DNA from: an uncultured Bacilli bacterium
GTDB lineage: Bacteria; Bacillota_I; Bacilli_A; RF39; UBA660
DNA: 55,034 nt
Direction: 5' to 3'
Assembly: GCA_944350495.1 (NCBI GenBank)
Contig: CALVOZ010000007.1
Location: 1-55,034, forward strand
Shown here in pieces: positions 32,660-41,676 of this stretch. Both the position numbers and the translations under genes were made by a program. Every line of letters starts with the position of its first letter. The stretch's first letter is position 1. The notes below the pieces were generated by a model. It was not told where the DNA came from. It saw only the letters and a list, made by a program, of their open reading frames with translations, and searched no databases.

Positions 32660-34696
32660 ATGAAAAAGAAAATTATAATTATAATAATAACATTAGTTTT
32701 AATGGTTGGAGCTGGTGTTGGAGTTTATTTTTATTTAAATAATGCTACTGAAACAGAATTTACTTCAGCCGAAGAGCAATGGATTGAAAAAAATAAAGTT
32801 TATGCAATAGATTTTTATATGCCCAGTGATATTGCAGGTTTAACTTATATGGGTGATGGGGTATTCTTCGATTTCATTATTGATATGGAAGAGAGAACCG
32901 GTTTAGATTTTAATGAAGTTGCATATCAAGCAACAACATCTGTTACTGATAAAGAATATGCGATTGAACTGGTAAATGAAGTTAAAGATAACCAAGTATT
33001 AATGTTTACTGATCATTATGTTGTTGTAACATACGATAAAAAATTATATACTTCCCCAACAGAATTACAAGGATTGAAATTGGGAGTTTTAAGTGATTCT
33101 CAAGAAAACGTTTCTAAGTATTTAAATGGTGCTAATGTTGAGTATGTTTCATTTGAGACATTAGATGAACTTACAAACTCTTTTGCCCTTAAAGATGGTA
33201 AGTTGGATGGAATAGTAGTTTTAAAAAGTTTATTTTTAGATGATATTTTGAGTAATGAGTATCATATTGCTTATCATATTCCTGAGATTAAAATGAATTA
33301 TGTTTTAACTTTGAATGGTGATAAAACATTAAATAGTATTATTAAGAAAAGTTATAATAAATGGTCTGTTAATCAAGAAAATTCTTATGACAAAAATTTA
33401 TTAGAAACCTATTTTACTTTTAAAAATGTTACAGAAAAAGAACAAACTACATTAAGAGCAAAAACATATAAATATGCTTATGTTAATAATGGAGCTTATG
33501 ATAAAGCGGATGGCGAAGACGTAGTCGGTATAAACTATTATATCATTAATGATTTTGCTGAATTTGCTGATATTGATATAAATTATAATAATGAATATGG
33601 TAGTGTTAAAGAGTTAGTAAATGCTTTTAACCAAAAGAAAGCTGATTTTATGTTTGGAAATATTGATGCAAAATATAAAGTAGACGTTTATGAGACTACT
33701 GCTCCACTTAATTCGCAATTGGTTATTTTATCTAATATCAATTATAGTAATGATGTAAATAGCATTTATTCACTATCTAATAAAAAAGTAAACGTTGTCG
33801 CTGGCACTAATATTGAAACTTATTTAAAAAGCAATGATATTAAAGTTGTATCTCATAAATCAATGGATGATTTAGTTGGTAGTTTAAAGAATAATAGTAT
33901 CATTGCAGTGGATATGGAAAATTATGAATTTTATAAAAACAAAGAATTTTTAAATTATAAAATTGACTATATTATCTCTTTAGAAGAAAAATATAATTAT
34001 GTTATTAATGCTAGTGATAAAATTTTTGCTGAATTATTTGATTTCTATTTAGAGTACAATTTAATACAAGATACAATTGAAATTAGTTATGCTACTGTAT
34101 TTGTAGTTGAAGATAAAAGTATATATTTATTTGTGGTTATTATAATTTTATCTTTAATTGTTTTAATTCAACTTTTAAACAATATAAGGAGAATCATTTC
34201 TTTCTTTAGAAGAAATAAAAAGAAAACATTAACTAAAAATGAAAAAATAAGATATATTGATGCTTTAACGTCATTAAAAAATCGTACATATTTAAACGAC
34301 AATATTGAAAAATGGGATGATTCAGAAGTCTATCCACAAGTTATTGTTGTTGTTGATTTAAATAATATTGCATATATTAATGATAATTTTGGCCATGAGG
34401 AAGGGGATAAAGTTATCACTGAGGCAGCAAATATTTTAATCCAAACTCAAATGCCAAATACTGAAATTATGCGTACTAATGGTAATGAGTTTATAATATA
34501 CATGGTTGAATATGAAGAAAAACAAGTAAATGCTTACATTAAAAAACTTAATAAAGAATTTAAAGAGTTAAGCCATGGATTTGGAGCTGCTGCTGGTTAT
34601 AGTATGATTACAGATGGGATTAAAACTATTGATGATGCTGTTAATGAAGCTATTATTGATATGCGTAATAATAAAGAAGCACAAAATGAAGATTAG
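32660..34696 (+). CDS. Sensor protein with two solute-binding-like regions and a degenerate GGDEF domain
   Basis: 678 residues. N-terminal membrane helix (about 4-25), an outer part that looks like two periplasmic-binding-type lobes (about 40-260 and 270-480), a second helix (LFVVIIILSLIVLIQLL, about 492-510), and a GGDEF domain from YIDALTSLKNRTYL. The GG[D/E]EF motif is NGNEF at 607-611, so the second acidic metal-binding position is Asn, and diguanylate cyclase activity is unlikely. The first metal Asp (VVVDLNNIAYIN) and FGHEEGDKVI remain. It may bind c-di-GMP or GTP or act through contacts. Confidence 0.82.
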   Translation: MKKKIIIIIITLVLMVGAGVGVYFYLNNATETEFTSAEEQWIEKNKVYAIDFYMPSDIAGLTYMGDGVFFDFIIDMEERTGLDFNEVAYQATTSVTDKEYAIELVNEVKDNQVLMFTDHYVVVTYDKKLYTSPTELQGLKLGVLSDSQENVSKYLNGANVEYVSFETLDELTNSFALKDGKLDGIVVLKSLFLDDILSNEYHIAYHIPEIKMNYVLTLNGDKTLNSIIKKSYNKWSVNQENSYDKNLLETYFTFKNVTEKEQTTLRAKTYKYAYVNNGAYDKADGEDVVGINYYIINDFAEFADIDINYNNEYGSVKELVNAFNQKKADFMFGNIDAKYKVDVYETTAPLNSQLVILSNINYSNDVNSIYSLSNKKVNVVAGTNIETYLKSNDIKVVSHKSMDDLVGSLKNNSIIAVDMENYEFYKNKEFLNYKIDYIISLEEKYNYVINASDKIFAELFDFYLEYNLIQDTIEISYATVFVVEDKSIYLFVVIIILSLIVLIQLLNNIRRIISFFRRNKKKTLTKNEKIRYIDALTSLKNRTYLNDNIEKWDDSEVYPQVIVVVDLNNIAYINDNFGHEEGDKVITEAANILIQTQMPNTEIMRTNGNEFIIYMVEYEEKQVNAYIKKLNKEFKELSHGFGAAAGYSMITDGIKTIDDAVNEAIIDMRNNKEAQNED

Positions 34697-34716
34697 AAGT
34701 TATTCTAATCTTTTTT
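34690..34716 (+). terminator. Terminator containing the stop of the GGDEF-like gene
   Basis: AGATTAGA/TCTAATCT 8-bp stem, then T6; the TAG stop is in the 5' arm. Confidence 0.9.
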
Positions 34717-34764
34717 ATACTTGATTAACGAACTTTTGTTTGGTATAATGAAATAGGTGATAAC

Positions 34765-35532
34765 ATGAAAGTAGAAGGTATTAAGAAAACAAAGTCAGGT
34801 AAATATAAAGTTACAATTGATGGTAAAGATATAACTACTTATGATGATGTTATATTAAAAAATAAAATTTTATATCAAAAAGAAATTGATGCTGAAACGT
34901 ATAAACAAATTGGTATTGATAGTATTTATTATGATAATTATCATAAAGTTTTAAATTATATACTTAGAAAATTAAGAAGCACACTAGAAGTTAGAAATTA
35001 TTTAGAAGAATTGGGAACCAGCGATACTGATGCTGAAAAGATGATTGAAAGACTTAAGAGTATTGGTCTAATCAATGATCTTAATTATGCTAAAGCCTAT
35101 ATTGCTGATAGTATTTATTTAAAAAATGATGGGCCTTATAAAATTAAATCATATTTACTGAGTCAAGAAATAGATGAAGAAATAATTGATGAAGAATTAG
35201 CTAAGTTAGATAAAGAGACTATTTATAATAAACTAGAGAAAATGATTATAAAAAAATTAAGAAGTGACCGTAAGAATTCTGCTTATCAATTGAGGCAAAA
35301 AATTATTATTGACATGGTTAATTTAGGTTATTCAAAAGATTTAATTTTAGAAATATTAGATAATTATGATATTGATGACGGTGATAAATTAAAACTTGAA
35401 TATGAAAAACTTTATAATAAATTTAATCGTAAATATAAAGGTTATGAACTTAATAAGAAAATCAAAGAAAAATTATATAGTAAGGGATTTGATATTCACG
35501 ATATTGAAAATTTTATGAGCAAAAAAAAGTAG
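34765..35532 (+). CDS. recX: Regulatory protein RecX
   Basis: Modulates RecA filaments. 255 residues of tandem three-helix repeats: YILRKLRSTLEVRNYLEELG, IERLKSIGLINDLNYAKAYI and a later copy ending YSKGFDIHDIENFM. TATAAT (34744-34749) is 15 nt before the ATG, with AGGTGAT between. Convergent with prsA. Confidence 0.92.
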   Translation: MKVEGIKKTKSGKYKVTIDGKDITTYDDVILKNKILYQKEIDAETYKQIGIDSIYYDNYHKVLNYILRKLRSTLEVRNYLEELGTSDTDAEKMIERLKSIGLINDLNYAKAYIADSIYLKNDGPYKIKSYLLSQEIDEEIIDEELAKLDKETIYNKLEKMIIKKLRSDRKNSAYQLRQKIIIDMVNLGYSKDLILEILDNYDIDDGDKLKLEYEKLYNKFNRKYKGYELNKKIKEKLYSKGFDIHDIENFMSKKK

Positions 35533-35550
35533 ATTAAATCTACTTTTTTT
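35526..35550. terminator. Bidirectional terminator between recX and prsA
   Basis: AAAGTAGAT/ATCTACTTT 9-bp stem, TAA loop, with A and T tails. The recX stop is in the stem and the prsA stop touches the other edge. Confidence 0.92.
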
Positions 35551-36544
35551 ATTGTTCTTGTTCTTTTGATAATGTATCTATTTGTTCTAAGAACTCATCG
35601 TATGAAGCGTCTATATCTTTGTCGTAAATTTTTAAATTGTATTTTTCTCTTAATTCATTCATTGCAACATAACTTAATAATTCATCAGTTGACAATGCTT
35701 CATCAGTTAAAGACTTTAAAATTTCTTCTTTAGAATCTTTTAATGATGGTTTTTCATCTTTAGAGATTCTATAAATAATATGATATCCAAATTCAGATTT
35801 AACAGGTTTAGATGTATACTCACCATCTTTTAAGGCATAAGATGCATCCCAGAATGATTTAACAACAGTACTTGACATAATATCTTCAATTAAACCACCG
35901 TTTGCGTAACTGCTATCAGCAGAATATTCTTTAGCTAAATCTATGAATTTATCTTCAACTTCATCAGCATCTACTTTATCTAATTCTTTAATTAAGTCTT
36001 GAGCCTCTTTTAAAGCTTTAGAACCATCTTTATCTGATTCTTCAATTTCAATTAAAATGTGTCTAACTGTAAGTCTTTCGGAATAATTTTCGTTATAATA
36101 TTTTTCAATATCTTCATCACTAAATCTTGTAGCAACTTGTTTTTCTATTGCTAAAGTAACTTTGTAGTCAGCTAGCATATAGTTGTAGAATTCCTCTTCA
36201 GTTGAAATTCCACTTAATCCAACGTAATTGATTAGGAATGTTTCTAAATCAACATTAAGTGATTCAGCATATGAAACATAATATTCAACAGTTTCTTTGA
36301 CATAATCTTCAATTTCTTCAGTAGTTTTAATTTCTTGTTCAGCTATATATCTATCAATCATTGAAATTAAAGATGTATATCCATAATTACCCTTTAATTC
36401 TTCATATAATTCGTTTACAGAAATCTCTTTTCCGTCAACTGAAGCAATGACTTCTTCACCATTTTCTAATTTTGGGTTACTTCCACATGCTGTTGTAAAC
36501 AAAAGAGCTAAACAACATGTTAAAACCATAATTCTTTTTTTCAT
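35549..36544 (-). CDS. prsA: Peptidyl-prolyl isomerase lipoprotein (PrsA/parvulin type)
   Basis: Folding factor for exported proteins on the outer face of the membrane. 331 residues: lipoprotein signal ending LLFTTACGSN (Cys20), an N-terminal helical SurA-like domain, a parvulin domain (RLTVRHILIEIEESDKDGSK ... GGLIEDI ... SEFGYHIIYRI) and an acidic tail. The start at 36544 has an AGGAG site. Monocistronic. Confidence 0.93.
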   Translation of the reverse strand: MKKRIMVLTCCLALLFTTACGSNPKLENGEEVIASVDGKEISVNELYEELKGNYGYTSLISMIDRYIAEQEIKTTEEIEDYVKETVEYYVSYAESLNVDLETFLINYVGLSGISTEEEFYNYMLADYKVTLAIEKQVATRFSDEDIEKYYNENYSERLTVRHILIEIEESDKDGSKALKEAQDLIKELDKVDADEVEDKFIDLAKEYSADSSYANGGLIEDIMSSTVVKSFWDASYALKDGEYTSKPVKSEFGYHIIYRISKDEKPSLKDSKEEILKSLTDEALSTDELLSYVAMNELREKYNLKIYDKDIDASYDEFLEQIDTLSKEQEQ

Positions 36545-36648
36545 TATATTCTCCTTTCAAAATACATTATGACCTTCATCATACATTTAAATAATAACAA
36601 ATCTAAATATAAAATTCAATGTTTTTGCTCACATATTAATAAAACATT

Positions 36649-36657
36649 CATAAAATA
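36649..36657 (+). promoter_or_regulatory. Possible sporulation-type -10 (CATAAAATA)
   Basis: CATAAAATA fits CATAnnnTA of late mother-cell sigma factors, 34 nt before the YjcZ-like ATG. The -35 is not convincing. Confidence 0.3.
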
Positions 36658-36690
36658 ACTGTGAAAAGACAAAAAAGGAGGAATGATTTT

Positions 36691-36777
36691 ATGTGTTGTA
36701 ATTCAGGAGTATCTTCAGCGGCTATCGTTCTTGTATTATTTATACTTTTAATTATTATACTAGGAGCATGGATTTAA
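36691..36777 (+). CDS. YjcZ-like sporulation peptide
   Basis: 28 residues: MCCNSGVSSAAIVLVLFILL then IIILGAWI. A short Cys/Gly/Ser head followed by ALIVVLFILLIII-type helix is the YjcZ pattern, tiny spore-associated membrane peptides. Strong AAAGGAGG site 10 nt upstream. It is followed 11 nt later by another small gene with its own site. Confidence 0.75.
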   Translation: MCCNSGVSSAAIVLVLFILLIIILGAWI

Positions 36778-36788
36778 GGAGGTGAAAT

Positions 36789-36935
36789 ATGTCTTGTGGA
36801 GTAACATGTGGCAAAAAAGTAACCGAAAATCCTAACAATGTCGTAAGAGAAGTTGGGACAAATAATGGCTCTGGATTAATTGTAATTGTCTTATATATAT
36901 TATTAGCTATTATTATTGGTTCTTATCTTTTATAA
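36789..36935 (+). CDS. 48-residue single-pass membrane protein
   Basis: MSCGVTCGKKVTENPNNVVR head with two Cys, then GSGLIVIVLYILLAIIIGSY as a single helix to the C terminus. AAGGAGGTG site 5 nt before the ATG. Resembles an extended YjcZ-like peptide with the same helix-at-the-end design; probably spore-associated (inference). Confidence 0.65.
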   Translation: MSCGVTCGKKVTENPNNVVREVGTNNGSGLIVIVLYILLAIIIGSYLL

Positions 36936-37008
36936 TTAATTTTATGAAGTTAAACTGTCTTGTTTGACTTCTTTTATGTAAAAATGTGTATAATTTTAAA
37001 AAAACCTA

Positions 37009-37073
37009 TTTACAAAAAAACAGTTTAGATTGTATAATTATGGTACACAGTGGATAAAAGTGGTGCAAAGTGG
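37009..37073 (+). promoter_or_regulatory. mraZ promoter with MraZ-box repeats
   Basis: TTTACA (37009-37014), 18 bp, TATAAT (37033-37038). Downstream are three GTGG repeats exactly 10 bp apart: CAGTGG (37048-37053), AAAGTGG (37057-37063) and AAAGTGG (37067-37073). AAAGTGG-N3-AAAGTGG is the MraZ box described for Mollicutes, so MraZ probably controls its own operon from just downstream of the transcription start. Confidence 0.85.
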
Positions 37074-37083
37074 GGTGATTTTT

Positions 37084-37518
37084 ATGTTTATGGGTGAGTA
37101 TCATCATACCGTAGACAATAAAGGCCGATTGATTATTCCTTCTAGAGTAAGAGAAGATTTGGGAAATCAATTTATTGTTACACGTGGATTGGAAAAATGT
37201 TTATTTATTTATCCTAAGGATGAATGGAATAATATTATTCAAAAGTATAAACAATTACCTGACACTAGGGACCGCCGTTACTTCATGAGAATATTTTTGT
37301 CGGGCGCTACTATATGTGAATTAGATAAGCAAGGTAGGATTAATATTCCAATCCCACTTATGGAATATGCTTGTCTTGAAAAAGATTGTATCGTCATTGG
37401 TGTAGATGACAGACTAGAAGTTTGGAGTAAGGAACGATGGGATGCATTTATTATGGAAAATGAAGAAAATCTTTCAGATATTGCCGATAACTTATTTGCA
37501 TCTAATTTAGAGGTGTAA
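37084..37518 (+). CDS. mraZ: Transcriptional regulator MraZ
   Basis: First gene of the division and wall cluster; a ring-shaped DNA-binding protein with two SpoVT/AbrB-like repeats. 144 residues: MFMGEYHHTVDNKGRLIIPS and the second repeat ATICELDKQGRINIPIPL. ATG 37084 follows GGGGTGAT; the ORF is open to 37030 but that would run through the boxes. Ends 1 nt before rsmH. Confidence 0.95.
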   Translation: MFMGEYHHTVDNKGRLIIPSRVREDLGNQFIVTRGLEKCLFIYPKDEWNNIIQKYKQLPDTRDRRYFMRIFLSGATICELDKQGRINIPIPLMEYACLEKDCIVIGVDDRLEVWSKERWDAFIMENEENLSDIADNLFASNLEV

Positions 37519-37519
37519 T

Positions 37520-38428
37520 ATGCATAAAAGTGTATTATTAGATGAGTCTATTAATTATCTAAATTTAAACGATGAGAGTAACGTTGTTGATTGCACATTA
37601 GGTTATGGTGGACACAGTAGCGAAATTTTAAAAAGAATTAAAAGGGGCTTCCTTTTTGCTTTTGATCAAGATAAAGATGCAATAGCGTCAAGTCGAAAAA
37701 GATTAGAAGAAATATCTTCAAATTTTGAGATAATTTATTCTAATTTTTCTCGCTTGGAAGCCGAATTAGACAAAAGAAATGTTAGTCATATAGATGGTAT
37801 TCTATATGATTTAGGTGTATCTAGCCCACAATTAGATGAAGGAGATCGAGGATTTAGTTTTCATCAAGATGCGAAATTAGATATGCGAATGAATCAAGAA
37901 AATCCGTTATCAGCTTGGAATGTTGTTAATGAGTATGATTATGATAAATTAGTGGATATTTTTTATCGATATGGTGAAGAGAAGTTTGCACCTTCAATTG
38001 CTAAAAAGATAATTGCTTCTAGGCCAATCAATACCACTTTAGAACTAGTAGAAGTGATTAAAAGTGCAGTGCCAGAAAAATATCGTCGCGAAAAACATCC
38101 AGCACGCAAAGTATTTCAAGCTATTAGAATTGAAGTAAATAATGAATTAAATGTTTTCGAAGACAGTCTTCGTCAAGCATTAAATATAATATCTAAAGGA
38201 GGAAGAATATGCGTTATTACATTCCATTCCTTAGAAGATAAAATATGTAAAGAAATTTTTAGGGAAGCAACAGCAATTGATCCTTCTCTTAAAAATTTAC
38301 CGGTAATTCCTAATGAGTATTTACCAAAATATAAAATTGTTAAAACATTATCGCCTTCTGCTACGGAATTAGAACAAAATCCGCGCGCCAGAAGTGCTAA
38401 ATTGAGAGTAATAGAAAGAATTGGTTGA
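37520..38428 (+). CDS. rsmH: 16S rRNA (cytosine-1402-N4)-methyltransferase
   Basis: 302 residues: HKSVLLDESINYLNL, VDCTLGYGGHSSEILKRI (SAM site), GILYDLGVSSPQLDEGDRGF, RRDK-like AEKYRREKHPARKVFQAIRI and VITFHSLEDKICKEIF. Methylates C1402 in the 30S decoding site. Directly after mraZ, as in the dcw cluster of most bacteria. Confidence 0.97.
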   Translation: MHKSVLLDESINYLNLNDESNVVDCTLGYGGHSSEILKRIKRGFLFAFDQDKDAIASSRKRLEEISSNFEIIYSNFSRLEAELDKRNVSHIDGILYDLGVSSPQLDEGDRGFSFHQDAKLDMRMNQENPLSAWNVVNEYDYDKLVDIFYRYGEEKFAPSIAKKIIASRPINTTLELVEVIKSAVPEKYRREKHPARKVFQAIRIEVNNELNVFEDSLRQALNIISKGGRICVITFHSLEDKICKEIFREATAIDPSLKNLPVIPNEYLPKYKIVKTLSPSATELEQNPRARSAKLRVIERIG

Positions 38429-38432
38429 TATT

Positions 38433-38726
38433 ATGAAGAGTAAAAAGAGGACACTTAGACTAAATAGTAAAGAACGCTTTATTTATACTATAGGTGTAAT
38501 TTCTTTTATCGCGCTTTTTGTAACAACAATATTTTTTGAAACTCAAATTAGTAATTTAAAAATGAATATTGAAAAAATTAATTATCAAATAGAAAATCAA
38601 GAAAAGAAAAATCAATCTTTAACGATGCAAGTTAATGAGCTAACTTCTTATGAAAATGTAAGTGCAGTTATTGAAGATTTAGGGTTAGCTTATAACAATG
38701 AGAACATAATTGTGATTAATAAATGA
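38433..38726 (+). CDS. ftsL: Cell division protein FtsL-like
   Basis: 97 residues: basic cytoplasmic start, one membrane helix (about 19-40, FIYTIGVISFIALFVTTIFF) and a coiled coil ISNLKMNIEKINYQIENQEK. Size, topology and place between rsmH and a PBP identify it as the FtsL position. ATG 38433; a TTG at 38421 is in frame but overlaps rsmH. SD GGTTGAT. Confidence 0.82.
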   Translation: MKSKKRTLRLNSKERFIYTIGVISFIALFVTTIFFETQISNLKMNIEKINYQIENQEKKNQSLTMQVNELTSYENVSAVIEDLGLAYNNENIIVINK

Positions 38727-38754
38727 TTTATGTTATAATTAAATAGGTGATAGT

Positions 38755-40929
38755 ATGAAGAAGGATACAAATATGGACGTAGTAAAAAATTGGCGTCAGC
38801 CAAAAATAGTCTTATTGGTGTACCTTCTTATTTTTTTAATTTTAATTGGCCAATTTGCTTATTTATCATTATCACCAAAAATATATGGATTTGATTTAAA
38901 GGATTTCTCTGAAGAAAGAACTACTGTAACAAAAAAGTTATTAGCTAAAAGAGGAACTATTTATGATTCAGAGGGAAATGTTTTAGCTATTGATGTAACT
39001 TCTTATACATTAATTGCTTACTTAGACTCTTCTAGAACGACTGATGAAGATAATCCTGAACATGTCGTTGATAAAGAATTAACTGCTAAAAAATTATCTG
39101 AGGTTTTGGATGCTCCTTATGATTATATTTTAAGTCGTTTACAAAAGGAGGGAGCATATCAAGTAGAATTTGGCTCATATGGTTCTAAATTAACTGAATT
39201 AGATAAAATTGATATTGAAACTTTAGATTTACCTGGTCTTGATTTTATTGAATCAAGTAAGAGGTTTTATCCAAACGGAACATTTGCTTCTTACATTGTC
39301 GGTTATGCGAAAAGTAATGAAGAAGGTCAAATAATTGGTGAACTTGGAGTTGAAAGCAATTATAATGAAATATTAGAAGGAACTGATGGTAAACTTCTAT
39401 ATCAAAAGGATCCAGCAGGATATCAAATACCGGATACTAAAGAAAATAGAGTAGAAGCTATTGATGGTAAGGATATTTATTTAACTATTGATTCTAGTGT
39501 TCAAAGATTTCTTGAAACCGCAGTTGAATTAGCGGTAGAAGGTTATGATCCAGAATGGATGATAATGGTAACTATGGACGCTAAAACAGGTGAGATATTA
39601 GGTAGTGCTACTTATCCATCGTTTGATGCTAATAATTTGCCTAGTAATATGAATTATCAAAATCCATTAATATCATATGCCTATGAACCGGGCTCAGTTA
39701 TGAAAACATATACATATATGTGTGCGATGGAAACTGGATTATATGATGGAAATACAAAATACAAATCTGGACGTTATCGTGTTGGGCCTAATGTCGTAAG
39801 TGATTGGAAACCAGCTGGTTGGGGTATGATTACTTATGATACTGGATATATGTATTCTAGTAATGTTGGTTCGATGAATGTTGCTAAAAATTATTTATCG
39901 GCTGAAAAATTAAGGGAATGTTTAAAATCTTATGGATTTGGATCTAAAACTGGGATTGAATTAAGCGGCGAATTAAGTGGATCATTAAATTTCAATGGAC
40001 AAATTGAACTTGATTGGCTATCAGCTAGCTATGGTCAAGGTCTATCAACAACTGCTATTCAGCAATTACAAGCGTTATCAATAATTGCAAATGATGGTTA
40101 TATGGTAAAACCTCATATCATAAAAAAGATTGTTGATACTAATACTGGTGAAGAAACGATAATTGAAATTCGAAAAAGTGAGCAAATAGTATCTAAGAGC
40201 ACTACTGATAAAATAAAAGAATTAATGAATGGGGCAATTAATAACTCATGGACACCAGGATATACATATTCGGTTAAAGGGTATAACTTGATAGGTAAAA
40301 CTGGAACAGCCCAAATATATGAAAATGGTCACTATTTAACAGGTGATGGTAACTATATTATTTCATTTGCCGGTATGTATCCTAAGGATGACCCTCAAAT
40401 TATAATTTATGCGGCAATGAAAAAACCATCAACTTATTCAGCACGTGCTTTAGCGCCTTCAGTTAAAGATGTAGTAAAAAATATTGCTAAATATAAAAAT
40501 ATTTTTTCAACTATTAAAGAAGAAACTAGTGTAAATACTTATGTATTACCTTCTTATATAAATCAAAATATTGTTGATGTTAAAGAGCAACTAAAAGAAG
40601 ATGATTTAAAAGTAATAATTATTGGTGATGGAGATACAATAATCAATCAATATCCTAAAAAAGGCAATACAGTGATTACGAAAGATAAAGTATTTCTAGT
40701 TACTAATGGTAAAGAGAAAAAAATGGCTAATGTTGAAGGTTGGTCACGAAATGATTTTGTAACATACATGAATTTATTAGGACTTGAATATAATATAACA
40801 GGCTATGGTTATATTACCTCTCAAAGTATCAAAAGTGGAACTGTTATAGATAAAGATATGGTAGTTGATGTCACTTTGAGTAACAAATACAATATTGATG
40901 GAACAGAAGAAAAAGTAGAAGAGGAGTAA
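38755..40929 (+). CDS. Class B penicillin-binding protein with PASTA domains (PBP2B/SpoVD type)
   Basis: 724 residues: membrane helix 18-38, dimerisation domain with AKRGTIYDSEGNVLA, transpeptidase with S314-V-M-K, S368-S-N and K515-T-G, and two PASTA domains (about 610-720). It cross-links peptidoglycan, probably at the septum. It keeps its own TATAAT (38734-38739) within the cluster. Choosing between the division form (PBP2B) and the spore form (SpoVD) is not possible from this alone. Confidence 0.93.
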   Translation: MKKDTNMDVVKNWRQPKIVLLVYLLIFLILIGQFAYLSLSPKIYGFDLKDFSEERTTVTKKLLAKRGTIYDSEGNVLAIDVTSYTLIAYLDSSRTTDEDNPEHVVDKELTAKKLSEVLDAPYDYILSRLQKEGAYQVEFGSYGSKLTELDKIDIETLDLPGLDFIESSKRFYPNGTFASYIVGYAKSNEEGQIIGELGVESNYNEILEGTDGKLLYQKDPAGYQIPDTKENRVEAIDGKDIYLTIDSSVQRFLETAVELAVEGYDPEWMIMVTMDAKTGEILGSATYPSFDANNLPSNMNYQNPLISYAYEPGSVMKTYTYMCAMETGLYDGNTKYKSGRYRVGPNVVSDWKPAGWGMITYDTGYMYSSNVGSMNVAKNYLSAEKLRECLKSYGFGSKTGIELSGELSGSLNFNGQIELDWLSASYGQGLSTTAIQQLQALSIIANDGYMVKPHIIKKIVDTNTGEETIIEIRKSEQIVSKSTTDKIKELMNGAINNSWTPGYTYSVKGYNLIGKTGTAQIYENGHYLTGDGNYIISFAGMYPKDDPQIIIYAAMKKPSTYSARALAPSVKDVVKNIAKYKNIFSTIKEETSVNTYVLPSYINQNIVDVKEQLKEDDLKVIIIGDGDTIINQYPKKGNTVITKDKVFLVTNGKEKKMANVEGWSRNDFVTYMNLLGLEYNITGYGYITSQSIKSGTVIDKDMVVDVTLSNKYNIDGTEEKVEEE

Positions 40930-40943
40930 CATCCTCTTCTTTA
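40918..40943 (+). terminator. Terminator containing the PBP stop
   Basis: GAAGAGGA/TCCTCTTC 8-bp stem, loop GTAACA which holds the TAA stop, then TTTAATT. Confidence 0.85.
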
Positions 40944-40988
40944 ATTGACAATTAAAGAGTAATAATATAAAATAATTAAATAAAGGTT

Positions 40989-41600
40989 ATGAATAAAATG
41001 GTGAAAAAGATGAGTATTAAGAAATTGAACCAGCATTATAAAAAATTGTTTAAGCAAGCTTTTACTGAATTAAAAACTAAAGGAAAAAGAAGAAGGCAAA
41101 TTCCTAATATTTTGACTGTAATGCGTATTTTTGCACCTTTTTTTATCATTCCTGCTGCTATTTATAGAAATGTCGAATTAATATGTATTTTTGTTATATT
41201 ATTTAGTATTACTGATGCATTTGATGGATATATTGCTCGAAAATTTAATTTTGTAAGCGAATTAGGTAAAGACTTAGATGCAGTATGTGACAAAGTATTC
41301 GCAGTCACATTATTACTAGCAGCAAGTTTCTTTGAACCACTATTATTAATTAACTTTGGTTTAGAAGTCTTAATCGCACTTATTAACTCAATTGCTAAAT
41401 TAAAAAATCTTAATGCTTGTTCTCATATGATAGGAAAAGCTAAAACATGCTTTTTATATACTTTGATTGGCTTTGGTTTATTAAACCATTATATTCAAAT
41501 GGATAGATTATTCTTATTTATGTTTTTAACAACAACGTTAATGCAAGCTGCAACAATCTCAACTTATATTTATATATATCAGATTAAATCAAAGAAATAG
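40989..41600 (+). CDS. pgsA: CDP-alcohol phosphatidyltransferase (PgsA type)
   Basis: Makes phosphatidylglycerol phosphate or a related lipid from CDP-diacylglycerol. 203 residues with about six membrane segments and the family motif D-x2-D-G-x2-A-R-x8-G-x3-D-x3-D in DAFDGYIARKFNFVSELGKD followed by LDAVCDK. The start is uncertain: ATG 40989, 40998 and 41010 are in frame, the last with GGTGA upstream. It replaces mraY and the later division genes after the PBP. Confidence 0.85.
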   Translation: MNKMVKKMSIKKLNQHYKKLFKQAFTELKTKGKRRRQIPNILTVMRIFAPFFIIPAAIYRNVELICIFVILFSITDAFDGYIARKFNFVSELGKDLDAVCDKVFAVTLLLAASFFEPLLLINFGLEVLIALINSIAKLKNLNACSHMIGKAKTCFLYTLIGFGLLNHYIQMDRLFLFMFLTTTLMQAATISTYIYIYQIKSKK

Positions 41601-41626
41601 GCAATATTAAAGTATTGCTTTAATTT
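41601..41626 (+). terminator. Terminator after pgsA
   Basis: GCAATA/TATTGC stem, TTAAAG loop, then TTTAATTTT, starting just after the stop codon. Confidence 0.8.
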
Positions 41627-41676
41627 TGGATTCTTAACAAAATATGATAAAATATTGAATGTGTGGATGTGAGAAA

